Shown here: in pieces, positions 50,941 through 60,739 of the stretch
How the letters are laid out: every line of letters begins with the position of its first letter
Position numbering within the stretch: the first letter of the stretch is position 1
Origin: an uncultured Prevotella sp.
GTDB taxonomy: Bacteria; Bacteroidota; Bacteroidia; Bacteroidales; Bacteroidaceae
Length of the DNA: 64,000 nt
Assembly: GCA_902495455.1 (NCBI GenBank)
Contig: CABUXJ010000003.1
Coordinates: 1 to 64,000, forward strand
Reading direction: 5' to 3'
The notes under the pieces: generated by a model
The model's database searches: none
Seen by the model: only the letters and a program-made list of their open reading frames with translations
What the model was told of the DNA's origin: nothing
Position numbers and translations under genes: made by a program

Positions 50941-52080
50941 ATGAAATTATTCGACGTATATCCTTTATTCGACGTAAACATCGTCAAGGGCGAGGGCTGC
51001 CGCGTGTGGGACGACCGTGGGCAGGAATATCTCGACCTCTACGGCGGCCATGCCGTGATAAGCATCGGCCACTGTCATCCACATTATATTAATAAGGTGT
51101 CGGAGCAGTTGCAGAAGTTAGGCTTCTACAGCAACTCCGTAGTGAACACATTGCAGGCAGAACTGGCTGAGCGGCTGGGCCGCGCGAGCGGTTATGAGGA
51201 CTATCAGCTGTTCCTCATCAACAGCGGTGCCGAGGCCAATGAGAACGCGCTGAAGCTGGCGTCGTTCACCAACGGCCGCACCCGCGTGCTGTCGGCAGAG
51301 AAGGCCTTCCACGGCCGCACGTCGCTGGCTGTCGAGGCCACGGCTAATCCGAACATCATCGCACCCATCAACGCCAACGGCCACGTGACATACCTGCCGC
51401 TCAACGACCTCGCCGCATGGGAGGCCGAGCTGGCGAAAGGCGACGTCTGCGCCGTGATAATAGAGTGCATACAGGGCGTCGGCGGCATCCGTATGGTGAC
51501 CGAGGAGTTCGCCCAGGGGCTGCAAGCGGCATGCAAGAAACACGGCACGGTGCTCATCTGCGACGAGATACAGTGTGGCTACGGCCGCTCGGGCAAGTTC
51601 TTTGCCCACCAGTGGCTCGGCATACGCCCCGACATCATCACCGTGGCCAAAGGCATCGCCAACGGCTTCCCGATGGGCGGCGTGCTCATCTCACCTGAGT
51701 TCACGCCCAAATACGGCCAGCTCGGCACGACTTTCGGCGGCAACCATTTGGCCTGTGCTGCAGCATTGGCCGTGCTCGACGTCATGGAGAGCGAGAACCT
51801 CGTGGACAACGCCCGGCAGACTGGTGAATATCTCATGGCCCGTCTCAACGAGCTGAAGCAGTCGGAACCGCACATCACCGACATCCGCGGCCGCGGACTA
51901 ATGATCGGCATCGAACTTGACATCCCCCACAAGGACGTGCGCCAACCGCTCATCTACGATCAGCACTGCTTCACCGGATGCAGCGGCACGAACACGCTGC
52001 GCCTCCTCCCGCCGCTGTGCCTGACGAAGGACGAGGCCGAGGAGTTTATCACACGATTGAAAAAATCTTTTAGGAGTTAA
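50941..52080 (+). CDS. argD: Acyl-ornithine aminotransferase
   Basis: PLP class-III aminotransferase making acyl-ornithine. Shows LDLYGGHAVISIGHCHPHYI near the N-terminus, FINSGAEANENALKLA-like (LINSGAEANENALKLA), the LICDEIQCGYGRSGKFFA block and the PLP lysine in ITVAKGIANGFPMGG (about 234-248). Start at 50941, two bases after argC; 379 aa. A long inverted repeat follows. Confidence 0.97.
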   Translation: MKLFDVYPLFDVNIVKGEGCRVWDDRGQEYLDLYGGHAVISIGHCHPHYINKVSEQLQKLGFYSNSVVNTLQAELAERLGRASGYEDYQLFLINSGAEANENALKLASFTNGRTRVLSAEKAFHGRTSLAVEATANPNIIAPINANGHVTYLPLNDLAAWEAELAKGDVCAVIIECIQGVGGIRMVTEEFAQGLQAACKKHGTVLICDEIQCGYGRSGKFFAHQWLGIRPDIITVAKGIANGFPMGGVLISPEFTPKYGQLGTTFGGNHLACAAALAVLDVMESENLVDNARQTGEYLMARLNELKQSEPHITDIRGRGLMIGIELDIPHKDVRQPLIYDQHCFTGCSGTNTLRLLPPLCLTKDEAEEFITRLKKSFRS

Positions 52081-52236
52081 AGGAGTTAAAGGAGTTATCG
52101 CTCCCTGCGGTCGCTCAGGAGTTAAAGACAATACTCACATAAAGTATAATTATCAAGTCTTGAAGACATTTGTCTTTAACTCCTGAGCGACCGCAGGGAG
52201 CGATAACTCCTTTTAACTCCTTAACTCCTTTTTTAA
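52076..52236. repeat. GGAGTTAAA inverted repeat between argD and proC (family D type)
   Basis: AGGAGTTAAAGGAGTTAAAG plus GAGTTATCGCTCCCTGCGGT on the left is mirrored by ACCGCAGGGAGCGATAACTC plus CTTTTAACTCCTTAACTCC on the right, around a 50-base centre. The stop of argD overlaps its first unit (TAGGAGTTAA). It could end or attenuate the arg transcript before proC. Confidence 0.8.
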
Positions 52237-52246
52237 ACAAAACTAT

Positions 52247-53038
52247 ATGAAAATATCAGTGATAGGCGCCGGAGCAATGGGCGGCGCAATGGTTAACGGA
52301 TTTCTGAAGGGCGACATTTTCCGTCCGTCGGACATCACAGTGGCAAACAGGACGCAGGGCGCGCTCGACCGTTTTGCCGACAGCGGCGTGAGTCTTACGA
52401 CCGACAACAGCGTGGCGGCAGCCGAGGCTGACATCGTCTGCGTGGCCGTGAAGCCGTGGGTGGCAGAGAGCGTGCTCCGCGAAATCAGACCCGTGATGGA
52501 CTACGGCCGACAGATGCTCGTCGTGGTTGTGGCCGGTCTGCCGTCGGCGACGATACAGGAATGGATGAGGAAGGACGACGGCACGGTGCCGACGCTGTTT
52601 CTCGTCATCCCCAACATCGCCATAGCCGAGCGCAGTTCGATGACATTCATCGTTCCCGTCGGCGCGAGCGACGAACAGACGAAGACGATAAAAGCCATAT
52701 TCGACGACACCGGCTCTTCACTCGTCACCGAAGAGCGTCTGCTCGGAGCCGGCACGACACTCGCCTCCTGCGGCATAGCCTACGCCATGCGATATGTCCG
52801 GGCTGCCTCGGAGGGCGGTGTGGAGTTAGGCTTCCGCGCCGATGACGCCAAGCATATCGTCCTGCAGACGGTCAAAGGGGCCGTCGACCTGCTCCTCGCC
52901 AACGGCAATCATCCAGAGGCGGAGATCGACAAGGTCACCACACCCGGTGGACTGACCATTCGCGGACTCAACGAGATGGAGCACGCGGGATTTACGAGCG
53001 CGGTGATAAGAGGTCTGAAAGCAGGAACACATACATAG
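52247..53038 (+). CDS. proC: Pyrroline-5-carboxylate reductase
   Basis: NAD(P)H reduction of P5C to proline. N-terminal Rossmann KISVIGAGAMGGAMVNGFLK, the CVAVKPW loop (about 64-70) and the C-terminal P5CR dimerisation domain ending VTTPGGLTIRGLNEMEHAGF. 263 aa, complete. Same direction as the arg genes; proline and arginine pathways share glutamate semialdehyde chemistry, so co-location is sensible. Confidence 0.96.
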   Translation: MKISVIGAGAMGGAMVNGFLKGDIFRPSDITVANRTQGALDRFADSGVSLTTDNSVAAAEADIVCVAVKPWVAESVLREIRPVMDYGRQMLVVVVAGLPSATIQEWMRKDDGTVPTLFLVIPNIAIAERSSMTFIVPVGASDEQTKTIKAIFDDTGSSLVTEERLLGAGTTLASCGIAYAMRYVRAASEGGVELGFRADDAKHIVLQTVKGAVDLLLANGNHPEAEIDKVTTPGGLTIRGLNEMEHAGFTSAVIRGLKAGTHT

Positions 53039-53150
53039 TCTCTGTCACTCCGGACATCAGATGAACCGGAAAGACGAATATCGCATGATATCAAGAAAAA
53101 GTTCTCATCCGATTAAACCATTGACTACGACATACGTCAGACCTTCTGTT

Positions 53151-55628
53151 ATGAATCGATTTATACTGACATGTTTGATTCTTTTCACCGCTTTGACTGC
53201 CTTTGCGCAGGGTTCGGTGAAAGGACGAGTTCTCGACCGGCAGAGCAACGAGGCCCTGCCGTATGTTAATGTACGCGTGAGTCAGGCCGGAACGGACAAG
53301 ACCGTCAAGGCCGCCATCACCGACGAGAAAGGCCATTTCGCCGTCACGGGACTTTCCGATGGCAGCTATGTGCTGACGGTGTCAATGGTGGGATATAAGA
53401 ATACGACCCGCTCGTTCACCCTGGCGCCACGCAACCGCGCCGTCTCCTACGGCGCCCTCTACATCGGCGAAGACCACAAGGCACTCAAGGAAGTGACCGT
53501 CACGGGCCAGCGCTCGCAGATGAAACTCGAGGTCGACCGCAAGACGTTCACCGTCGACCAGGTGCTCGCCGCAGCGGGAGGCTCGGCCAGTGACCTGCTG
53601 GAAAACATCCCTTCGGTCGAAGTGACCACCGACGGCGAAATCTCGCTGCGCGGCAATACCAGCGTCGAAGTGTGGATCAACGGCAAGGCCAGCGGACTGA
53701 CCTCGGACAACCGTGCCGAAATACTCCAGCAGATACCCGCCGAGAGCATTGAACGGGTGGAGGTCATCGACAATCCGAGCGCGAAATACAGCCCCGAAGG
53801 CTCCGCCGGTATCATCAATATCATCCTCAAGCGCGACCGCAAGGCCGGCTATTACGGCTCCGTGCGTGCCGGAGTGAATACCGCCGGAGGTTGGAACACG
53901 AGCGGCAACATCAACTACTCGAGCGGAGCGCTCGACGCCTACGCCAACATCGGCTATCGCCGCCGCAAGAACACGGGCGGCGCGCTGAGCGAACAGACAT
54001 ATCTCGGCACCAATACCTACCAGAACTATGAGAGCGACAACGACCGCAAGGGCGGCAATCTCTTCGCCCGTGCCGGTCTGACATGGCATCTGACCAAGAG
54101 CGACGAACTGTCTCTCTCGGGCATGACCATGCTGGGCGAGCGCGACAATCTGAGCACAACGCCCTACCGCTACGGCACCGTCGGCGCTCCGACTGACAGC
54201 CGCATCATGTTCCGACGCAACTCGGGCGAGGGCGACATGCGTATGTATCACGCCGAACTCGGCTATACCCACAGCTTCGCCGACAACCACAAGCTCGACC
54301 TCAACATCTCCTTCGACCGCTGGAAGAACGATGACGACAACTACTATCAGGACAGCACGGTCTTCTACGACCAGCCCCTGCCCGTGGAGTACAGCTGGCA
54401 ATACCGCCCGATGTTCATCAACAACCGTTCGTGGGAAGTCAAGGCCGACTATGAGAACCAGCTGACGGAGCGGCTGAAGCTCGAGGCCGGCTACAACGGC
54501 CGCTTCTCTCACGAGAACACGCCGCAGGAGTCGTGGACCGATCCGACGTCATGGGACGGTGTGGCAAGAGCAGAAGACCGCGACTACTTCAACCGCTTCA
54601 TCTACGACATGGACGTACATGCCGTCTACGCCACGCTCAACGCCAAGCTGGGACGCTTCGGTGTCATGGCCGGACTGCGCGGAGAATACTGGAAAGTCAA
54701 CACCAAAAGCTACTCATGGGAACAGGAACATGACGCCACGCTGCGCGACCCGGCGTTCTCAAAAGACTATTTCCAGCTCTTTCCGAGCCTCTTCCTCAAC
54801 TACGCATTGACCGAGACGTCGCAGCTGCAACTCAACTACACCCGCCGTCTGCGCCGTCCGTGGGGCGGTCAGCTCAACAGTTTCAAGAACACTCGCGACG
54901 CCTCGATGGTCTCGTTCGGTAATCCCGAGCTGACGCCGGAATACACCAACTCCTTCTCACTCAACTATCTCAAGACGTGGACCGACCACACTCTCTCCTT
55001 CGGCACATACTACCGGCCGACGACCGACGTCATCCAGTCCATCCGCTACATGGAGGACGGTATCGTCTATTCGACCCACGAGAACGTAGCCAAGAGCCAG
55101 AGTGCCGGTGTGGAGCTCATCCTTAAGGACAAACTGTGGCGCATACTCGACCTGACCACGACCGTCAACGCCTATTACTACAAGCTCGACGGCTTCAGCT
55201 ATGTCATCAACGACCAGATTGTCACGGGCCGTTCGGACGAAAACTTCTCGTGGAACGCACGCCTTTTGGCCAGCGTCATCCTCCCCTACGACATCTCTTT
55301 CCAGGCTACGGGCAACTACCGCTCGCGCAGCGTCATCACCCAGGGCTACCGCAAACCTAACGCCAGCCTCGACCTCGGACTGCGGAAGACATTCTTCAAC
55401 AAGCTCTTCTCGCTCTCGGTCAACTGGCGCGACGTCCTCGGAACACGCAAATGGGAGAACTACACGTCAACGGAGAGCTTCACCCGCCATCAAAAGAACT
55501 GGCAAGACCCGCGCGTCAATTTCACCCTTACATGGAATTTCGGAAACATGACGTCAAAGAAGAAACGGCAGGAAGACATGAGCGGCAGCACTGACGAGGA
55601 CATGCAGAGCTACGGCGGTTATGAATGA
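53151..55628 (+). CDS. TonB-dependent receptor family outer-membrane protein (OMP_b-brl_3 type), 825 aa
   Basis: Signal peptide (MNRFILTCLILFTALTAFAQ), carboxypeptidase-regulatory-like domain (about 21-105: GSVKGRVLDRQSNEALPYVN), a plug domain (about 110-235: LENIPSVEVTTDGEISLRGN, VEVIDNPSAKYSPEGSAGII) and a 22-strand type outer-membrane barrel to the end. The C-terminal 25 residues are Lys/Asp/Gly-rich rather than an aromatic end, so the last strand (VNFTLTWNFGN) precedes a tail. Not a SusC: no partner SusD. The start at 53151 was chosen at the signal peptide; it is 112 bases after proC. Substrate unknown. Confidence 0.92.
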   Translation: MNRFILTCLILFTALTAFAQGSVKGRVLDRQSNEALPYVNVRVSQAGTDKTVKAAITDEKGHFAVTGLSDGSYVLTVSMVGYKNTTRSFTLAPRNRAVSYGALYIGEDHKALKEVTVTGQRSQMKLEVDRKTFTVDQVLAAAGGSASDLLENIPSVEVTTDGEISLRGNTSVEVWINGKASGLTSDNRAEILQQIPAESIERVEVIDNPSAKYSPEGSAGIINIILKRDRKAGYYGSVRAGVNTAGGWNTSGNINYSSGALDAYANIGYRRRKNTGGALSEQTYLGTNTYQNYESDNDRKGGNLFARAGLTWHLTKSDELSLSGMTMLGERDNLSTTPYRYGTVGAPTDSRIMFRRNSGEGDMRMYHAELGYTHSFADNHKLDLNISFDRWKNDDDNYYQDSTVFYDQPLPVEYSWQYRPMFINNRSWEVKADYENQLTERLKLEAGYNGRFSHENTPQESWTDPTSWDGVARAEDRDYFNRFIYDMDVHAVYATLNAKLGRFGVMAGLRGEYWKVNTKSYSWEQEHDATLRDPAFSKDYFQLFPSLFLNYALTETSQLQLNYTRRLRRPWGGQLNSFKNTRDASMVSFGNPELTPEYTNSFSLNYLKTWTDHTLSFGTYYRPTTDVIQSIRYMEDGIVYSTHENVAKSQSAGVELILKDKLWRILDLTTTVNAYYYKLDGFSYVINDQIVTGRSDENFSWNARLLASVILPYDISFQATGNYRSRSVITQGYRKPNASLDLGLRKTFFNKLFSLSVNWRDVLGTRKWENYTSTESFTRHQKNWQDPRVNFTLTWNFGNMTSKKKRQEDMSGSTDEDMQSYGGYE

Positions 55629-55961
55629 CAAGCCTCAAAGCATCTCTTTCAAAAGCCGAAAGCATATTTATCGCAAATCAGGAATATATTTTCTATAAGT
55701 GAAAAGTGTAAGGACGCAGGGCAGCAGAGAATGTTTCTTCTCTGTTTCTCTGCGCCTTTGCGTTTGGGCAGGTGTCCAAACCGACCATGACAAGACTTTC
55801 GTTTTTCACAAATCGCACGCCCGTTACACTTCTTTTAAATTTCAGCCGGATTTCTTTCTGATTGTAATCATATCATAAGTCAACGCTTCCAAATTGTTAT
55901 TTAATCGCCAAAAGTAGATAAAAAGCGTCACCGTTTTTATACGATTTGTTTCAGAACATTG
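55629..55961. other. Non-coding gap with family C fragment
   Basis: Only a TTTCTCTGCGCCTTTGCGTT fragment (about 55740-55765) of family C is recognisable. No gene seen. Confidence 0.45.
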
Positions 55962-55969
55962 TATCTTTG
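55962..55969 (+). promoter_or_regulatory. -7 element TATCTTTG for dapF
   Basis: Perfect TAnnTTTG 50 bases before the dapF start; the -33 region is weak. Confidence 0.55.
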
Positions 55970-56018
55970 CAACGAGATTATTACAAAAAGAAAACGACAG
56001 AGGCAAAAGATTGGCAAT

Positions 56019-56882
56019 ATGACACAAACCATTCACTTCACCAAGATGCACGGGGCAGGCAATGACTACATCTACGTAGACACCTCACTGTATGCCATCC
56101 CCGACCCTTCGGCCGCCGCCATAGCGTGGAGCGACCGCCACACGGGCATCGGAAGTGACGGTCTGGTGCTCATCGGCAAGTCCACGATACCCGAGGCCGA
56201 CTACACCATGCGCATCTTCAACGCCGACGGTTCGGAAGCCATGATGTGCGGCAACGCCTCCCGCTGCATCGGCAAGTACCTCCATGACCGCGGTCTGACC
56301 GACCGGACGGAGATACGTCTGCTGACGCTTTCGGGCGTCAAGACGTTGCGTCTCCATCTCGACGGGGGCGGCATGACGGAGCGCGTGACCGTCGACATGG
56401 GAACTCCGGCGCTGTCGTGTCCGGCCCAGATGGCCACACCCTACGGCTCAATGACCGACGGTGAGGTGGCAGTCGACGGCCGGACGATGCACGGGACATT
56501 CGTCTCGATGGGCAATCCCCACTTTGTCATATTCACGGATAACATCGACGCCGTGGACGTGGCCCGCTTAGGGGCCACCCTCGAGCGTCACCCGCTGTTT
56601 CCCGAGCGCTGCAACATCGAGTTTGCGGCAATGCTTGACGACGGCCGCATCCGCACCCGCGTCTGGGAACGAGGCAGCGGCATAACCCTGGCTTGCGGCA
56701 CGGGGGCCTGTGCGACGGCCGTGGCAGCGGCAGTGACGGGACGTGCCGGGCGGCGGACGACGGTCGCGATGGACGGCGGCGAACTGGAGATAGAATGGAG
56801 CGAGGCCGACGGGCATGTCTACAAGACTGGGCCGTCGGCCTTTGTCTTTGACGGAGCAATAGCTCTCCCATGCCTCCCATAA
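56019..56882 (+). CDS. dapF: Diaminopimelate epimerase
   Basis: Interconverts LL- and meso-DAP for lysine and peptidoglycan. Two-cysteine mechanism: MMCGNASRC (Cys about 76) and LACGTGACATAVA (Cys about 226); substrate loop MHGAGNDYIYVDT at the start. 287 aa. Start at 56019 (MTQTIHF) by homology. The last residues (ALPCLP) and stop are encoded by CTCCCATGCCTCCCATAATC, a TCCCATA-type repeat like the one at the buk start. The neighbour dapL gives the preceding step. Confidence 0.97.
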   Translation: MTQTIHFTKMHGAGNDYIYVDTSLYAIPDPSAAAIAWSDRHTGIGSDGLVLIGKSTIPEADYTMRIFNADGSEAMMCGNASRCIGKYLHDRGLTDRTEIRLLTLSGVKTLRLHLDGGGMTERVTVDMGTPALSCPAQMATPYGSMTDGEVAVDGRTMHGTFVSMGNPHFVIFTDNIDAVDVARLGATLERHPLFPERCNIEFAAMLDDGRIRTRVWERGSGITLACGTGACATAVAAAVTGRAGRRTTVAMDGGELEIEWSEADGHVYKTGPSAFVFDGAIALPCLP

Positions 56883-56952
56883 TCCCCATCCCTCCCATAA
56901 AGAAAGACCAAACTTCAATCAACAACATAGAAAAGAAACACCAATAAGAATT

Positions 56953-58182
56953 ATGGCATTAGTAAACGACCATTTCCTAAAGCTGCCGAACAACTATCTG
57001 TTCGCAGACATAGCCAAGCGAGTCAACGCCTTCCGGGTCTCCCACCCGCAGGCCCGGCTCATCAGTCTCGGCATCGGTGACGTCACACAGCCGCTCTGTC
57101 CGGCCGTTACGGAAGCCATGCACAAGGCCGTCGACGAAATGGCGGCCAAGTCGACGTTCCGCGGCTACGGTCCGGAACATGGATACCAGTTCCTCCGTGA
57201 GGCCATCGTCAAAAACGACTTTCTGCCCCGCGGCATACACCTCGACACCAGCGAAATCTTCATCAACGACGGCGCAAAGAGCGACACGGGCAACATTCAG
57301 GAGCTCGTGCGCTGGGACAACAGCATCGGTGTGACCGATCCGATCTATCCCGTCTATATCGACTCCAACGTGATGATAGGCCGTGCCGGCGTGTTGGAGA
57401 ACGGACGGTGGAGCAACGTGGTCTATATGCCATGCACGGCGGAAAACAATTTCGTCCCGCAGTTGCCCGACCGCCGCGTCGACATCATCTATCTCTGTTA
57501 TCCCAACAATCCGACGGGAACGGTGATAACCAAGGAGGAGCTCCGCAAGTGGGTCAACTACGCCATCCACAACGACGCCATCATCTTCTATGACGCCGCC
57601 TACGAGGCTTACATCCGCAACCCCGAGATACCCCATTCCATCTATGAGATACGCGGGGCGCGCAAGGTGGCCGTCGAGTTCCACAGCTATTCCAAGACGG
57701 CCGGCTTCACCGGAGTGCGCTGCGGCTATACCGTCGTGCCCAAGGAGCTGACCGTCGGCACACTGGACGGACGTGAGCGCATATCGCTCAACATGCTCTG
57801 GAACCGCCGCCAGTGCACCAAGTTCAACGGCACGAGCTATATCAGCCAGCGCGCGGCGGAAGCGACATACAGTCCCGAGGGACGCCGGCAGGTGCGCGAG
57901 ACCATCGACTACTACATGGCCAATGCCGCCATGATGCGCGAGACACTCACCGCGTTGGGCCTCTCGGTCTACGGCGGAGAAGACGCGCCCTATCTCTGGG
58001 TCAAGACCCCGGACGGCGCGGGCAGCTGGCAGTTTTTCGACAGTCTCCTGCGAGGAGCCAACATCGTCTGCACCCCGGGCGTGGGCTTCGGACCGAGCGG
58101 CGAGGGATATGTGCGGCTGACGGCCTTCGGAGAGCGCGAGGACTGCGAGGAGGCGATGGAGAGACTGAGGCGGTGGCTATGA
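56953..58182 (+). CDS. dapL: LL-diaminopimelate aminotransferase
   Basis: Makes LL-DAP directly from tetrahydrodipicolinate and glutamate. Class I/II PLP enzyme: FPDIAKRV-like start (YLFADIAKRVNAFRVSHP), ISLGIGDVTQPLCPAV, IFINDGAKSDTGNIQEL, YPNNPTGTVI and the PLP lysine in FHSYSKTAGFTGVRCGY. 409 aa. It follows dapF by 70 bases and together they form the short aminotransferase variant of the lysine pathway. Confidence 0.97.
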   Translation: MALVNDHFLKLPNNYLFADIAKRVNAFRVSHPQARLISLGIGDVTQPLCPAVTEAMHKAVDEMAAKSTFRGYGPEHGYQFLREAIVKNDFLPRGIHLDTSEIFINDGAKSDTGNIQELVRWDNSIGVTDPIYPVYIDSNVMIGRAGVLENGRWSNVVYMPCTAENNFVPQLPDRRVDIIYLCYPNNPTGTVITKEELRKWVNYAIHNDAIIFYDAAYEAYIRNPEIPHSIYEIRGARKVAVEFHSYSKTAGFTGVRCGYTVVPKELTVGTLDGRERISLNMLWNRRQCTKFNGTSYISQRAAEATYSPEGRRQVRETIDYYMANAAMMRETLTALGLSVYGGEDAPYLWVKTPDGAGSWQFFDSLLRGANIVCTPGVGFGPSGEGYVRLTAFGEREDCEEAMERLRRWL

Positions 58183-58266
58183 AAGGCGGCCGAACAACAT
58201 TCTGACAACGCCCGCATAACGTTCTGACAACGACCACATATAAACACAAAATAAAACAACGCGAGG

Positions 58267-58300
58267 GTCCGGCGGCAGCGCCAGGCATGCCGCCGGACTT
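58267..58300 (+). terminator. Terminator or attenuator between dapL and glnN
   Basis: GTCCGGCGGCA (58267-58277) pairs with TGCCGCCGGAC (58288-58298), then TTT. Just upstream AACATTCTGACAACG and AACGTTCTGACAACG repeat 22 bases apart (58195 and 58217). Confidence 0.75.
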
Positions 58301-58338
58301 TCCACAACGACAGAAGTAACCACAAAATAGGAACAGCA

Positions 58339-60528
58339 ATGACTAATTTAAGATTTCAGGTAGTAGCGGAGGCATTCAAGAAGAAGCCTCTCGACGTGAG
58401 CGTACCGGCCGGACGCCCCTACGAGTACTTCGGAAAGAACGTCTTCAACCGCGAGAAGATGTACAAGTATCTGCCCAAGGATGTCTATGAGAAGCTCATC
58501 GACGTCATCGACAACGGGACGCGCCTCGACCGTTCCATCGCCGACGCCGTGGCGGCAGGCATCAAGCAGTGGGCCGTGGAGAACGGTGTGACCCACTACA
58601 CCCACTGGTTTCAGCCGCTGACCGAGGGCACGGCCGAGAAGCACGACTCCTTCATCGAGCACGACCACAAGGGCGGCATGGTCGAGGAGTTCAGCGGCAA
58701 GCTCCTCGTCCAGCAGGAGCCGGACGCCTCGTCGTTCCCCAGCGGCGGCATACGCAACACGTTCGAGGCCCGCGGATATTCCGCGTGGGACCCCACGTCG
58801 CCCGTCTTCATCATCGACGACACGCTCTGCATACCGACAATCTTCATCTCCTATACGGGCGAGGCTCTCGACTATAAGGCACCGCTGCTGCGCACGCTCC
58901 ACGCCGTCAGCGTGGCCGCGACCGACGTCTGCCGCTACTTCTATCCCGACGTAAAGAAGGTTCAGAGCAATCTCGGATGGGAACAGGAGTATTTTCTCGT
59001 CGACGAGGGACTCTACTCCGCCCGTCCCGACCTGCTGCTGACGGGCCGCACGCTCATGGGCCACGACTCGGCCAAGAACCAGCAGATGGACGACCACTAC
59101 TTCGGCACCATCCCCGACCGCGTCCAGGCATTCATGAAAGACCTTGAGGTGAAGGCGCTCGAACTGGCAATACCATGCAAGACGCGCCACAACGAGGTCG
59201 CTCCCAACCAGTTTGAGCTGGCCCCGATCTTCGAGGAGACCAACCTCGCCGTCGACCACAACATGCTCCTGATGTCGCTCATGAAGCGCGTGGCCCGCAA
59301 ACACGGTTTCCGCGTGCTGCTCCACGAGAAGCCCTTCGCCGGCATCAACGGCTCCGGCAAGCACAACAACTGGAGTCTGTCGACCGACACGGGCATACTG
59401 CTCCACGGTCCGGGCAAGACTCCGATGGACAACCTGCGCTTCGTCGTCTTCATCGTCGAGACGCTCATGGGCGTCTACCGCCACAACGGACTTCTGAAGG
59501 CAAGCATCATGAGCGCCACCAACGCCCACCGTCTGGGCGCCAACGAGGCACCGCCCGCAATCATATCGTCGTTCCTCGGCAAACAGCTCAGCGAACTGCT
59601 CGACCACATCGAGAGGTCCGACAAGGACGAACTCTTCAACATCGTCGGCAAGCAGAGCATGAAGCTCGAAATACCCGAAATCCCCGAACTGCTCATCGAC
59701 AACACCGACCGCAACCGCACCAGCCCCTTCGCCTTCACCGGCAACCGCTTTGAGTTCCGCGCCGTGGGCTCCGAGGCCAACTGCGCGTCGGCCATGATAG
59801 CCCTCAACTCGGCCGTGGCCGAAGCCCTTGTCGACTTCAAGGCGCGTGTCGACGCACTCATCGCCAAGGGTGAGGACAAGACCGGAGCCATCATCGATGT
59901 CGTCCGCGAGGACATCAAGACCTGCCGTCCCATCCGCTTCGACGGCAACGGCTACAGCGATGAATGGGTCGAGGAGGCCAAGAAACGCGGTCTCGACTGC
60001 GAGACGAGCTGTCCGGTCATCTTCGAGCGCTACCTCGACGAGGCGAGTGTCCGCATGTTTGAGCGCCTCAACGTCATGTCGCGCAAGGAACTGGAGGCGC
60101 GCAACGAGGTGAAGTGGGAGACGTACACGAAAAAGATACAGATCGAGGCGCGCGTCATGGGTGATCTCTCGATGAACCACATCATCCCCGTGGCAACCCA
60201 CTACCAGAGCAAACTGCTCAAGAACGTGGAGAACATGCACAGCATCTTCCCTTCCGAAAAGGCGGACAAGCTGTCGGCACGCAACATCAAGATCATCGAG
60301 GAAATCGCCGAGCGCACCGCCGCCATCGAACACGGTGTGGAGGAACTCGTCGCAGCGCGCAAGGTGGCAAACAAGATTGACAACGAGCATGACAAGGCCA
60401 TAGCCTATCACGACAATGTCGCGCCGAAGATGGAGACAATCCGCTATCAGATCGACAAACTGGAGCTCATCGTCGAAGACCAGCTCTGGACGCTGCCGAA
60501 ATATCGTGAACTGCTGTTCATCAGATAG
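58339..60528 (+). CDS. glnN: Glutamine synthetase type III
   Basis: ATP-dependent amidation of glutamate; the GSIII class is typical of Bacteroidota. 729 aa is the class size. Class motifs seen: TEGTAEKHDSF, FSGKLLVQQEPDASSFPSGG, GWEQEYFLVD (metal Glu), KTRHNEVAPNQFELAPI, the ATP-site HEKPFAGINGSGKHNNWSL and FTGNRFEFRAVGSEANC. A hairpin lies before the gene and a strong terminator after it, so it is its own unit. Confidence 0.98.
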   Translation: MTNLRFQVVAEAFKKKPLDVSVPAGRPYEYFGKNVFNREKMYKYLPKDVYEKLIDVIDNGTRLDRSIADAVAAGIKQWAVENGVTHYTHWFQPLTEGTAEKHDSFIEHDHKGGMVEEFSGKLLVQQEPDASSFPSGGIRNTFEARGYSAWDPTSPVFIIDDTLCIPTIFISYTGEALDYKAPLLRTLHAVSVAATDVCRYFYPDVKKVQSNLGWEQEYFLVDEGLYSARPDLLLTGRTLMGHDSAKNQQMDDHYFGTIPDRVQAFMKDLEVKALELAIPCKTRHNEVAPNQFELAPIFEETNLAVDHNMLLMSLMKRVARKHGFRVLLHEKPFAGINGSGKHNNWSLSTDTGILLHGPGKTPMDNLRFVVFIVETLMGVYRHNGLLKASIMSATNAHRLGANEAPPAIISSFLGKQLSELLDHIERSDKDELFNIVGKQSMKLEIPEIPELLIDNTDRNRTSPFAFTGNRFEFRAVGSEANCASAMIALNSAVAEALVDFKARVDALIAKGEDKTGAIIDVVREDIKTCRPIRFDGNGYSDEWVEEAKKRGLDCETSCPVIFERYLDEASVRMFERLNVMSRKELEARNEVKWETYTKKIQIEARVMGDLSMNHIIPVATHYQSKLLKNVENMHSIFPSEKADKLSARNIKIIEEIAERTAAIEHGVEELVAARKVANKIDNEHDKAIAYHDNVAPKMETIRYQIDKLELIVEDQLWTLPKYRELLFIR

Positions 60529-60595
60529 CCACATCAATTTTCCCAAGAGACAAAGCAGACAATCTATTTCTTTTTTTGGTTGTTTGAAGTTTGCT

Positions 60596-60630
60596 GCGGG
60601 GCGACACCGGGAGGTGTCGCCCCGCTTTTT
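60596..60630 (+). terminator. Strong rho-independent terminator after glnN
   Basis: GCGGGGCGACACC (60596-60608), loop GGGA, GGTGTCGCCCCGC (60613-60625), then TTTTT. Perfect 13-bp GC-rich stem. Confidence 0.95.
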
Positions 60631-60739
60631 CATTCTGTCTAAGGAGTTTTTACGTTCTCCCTACGAAACTTTTTCATTCTGCTTCCGGCCGTCAATGACA
60701 CGCCAAGACGCCTTCTTTCATACAGAGCGCCATGTCTGT

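Noticed and set aside
58348..60633. Very long open frame (761 codons) on the strand opposite glnN
   Set aside because: It mirrors glnN exactly; high GC at third positions leaves the opposite strand open. No recognisable domain, and glnN is beyond doubt.
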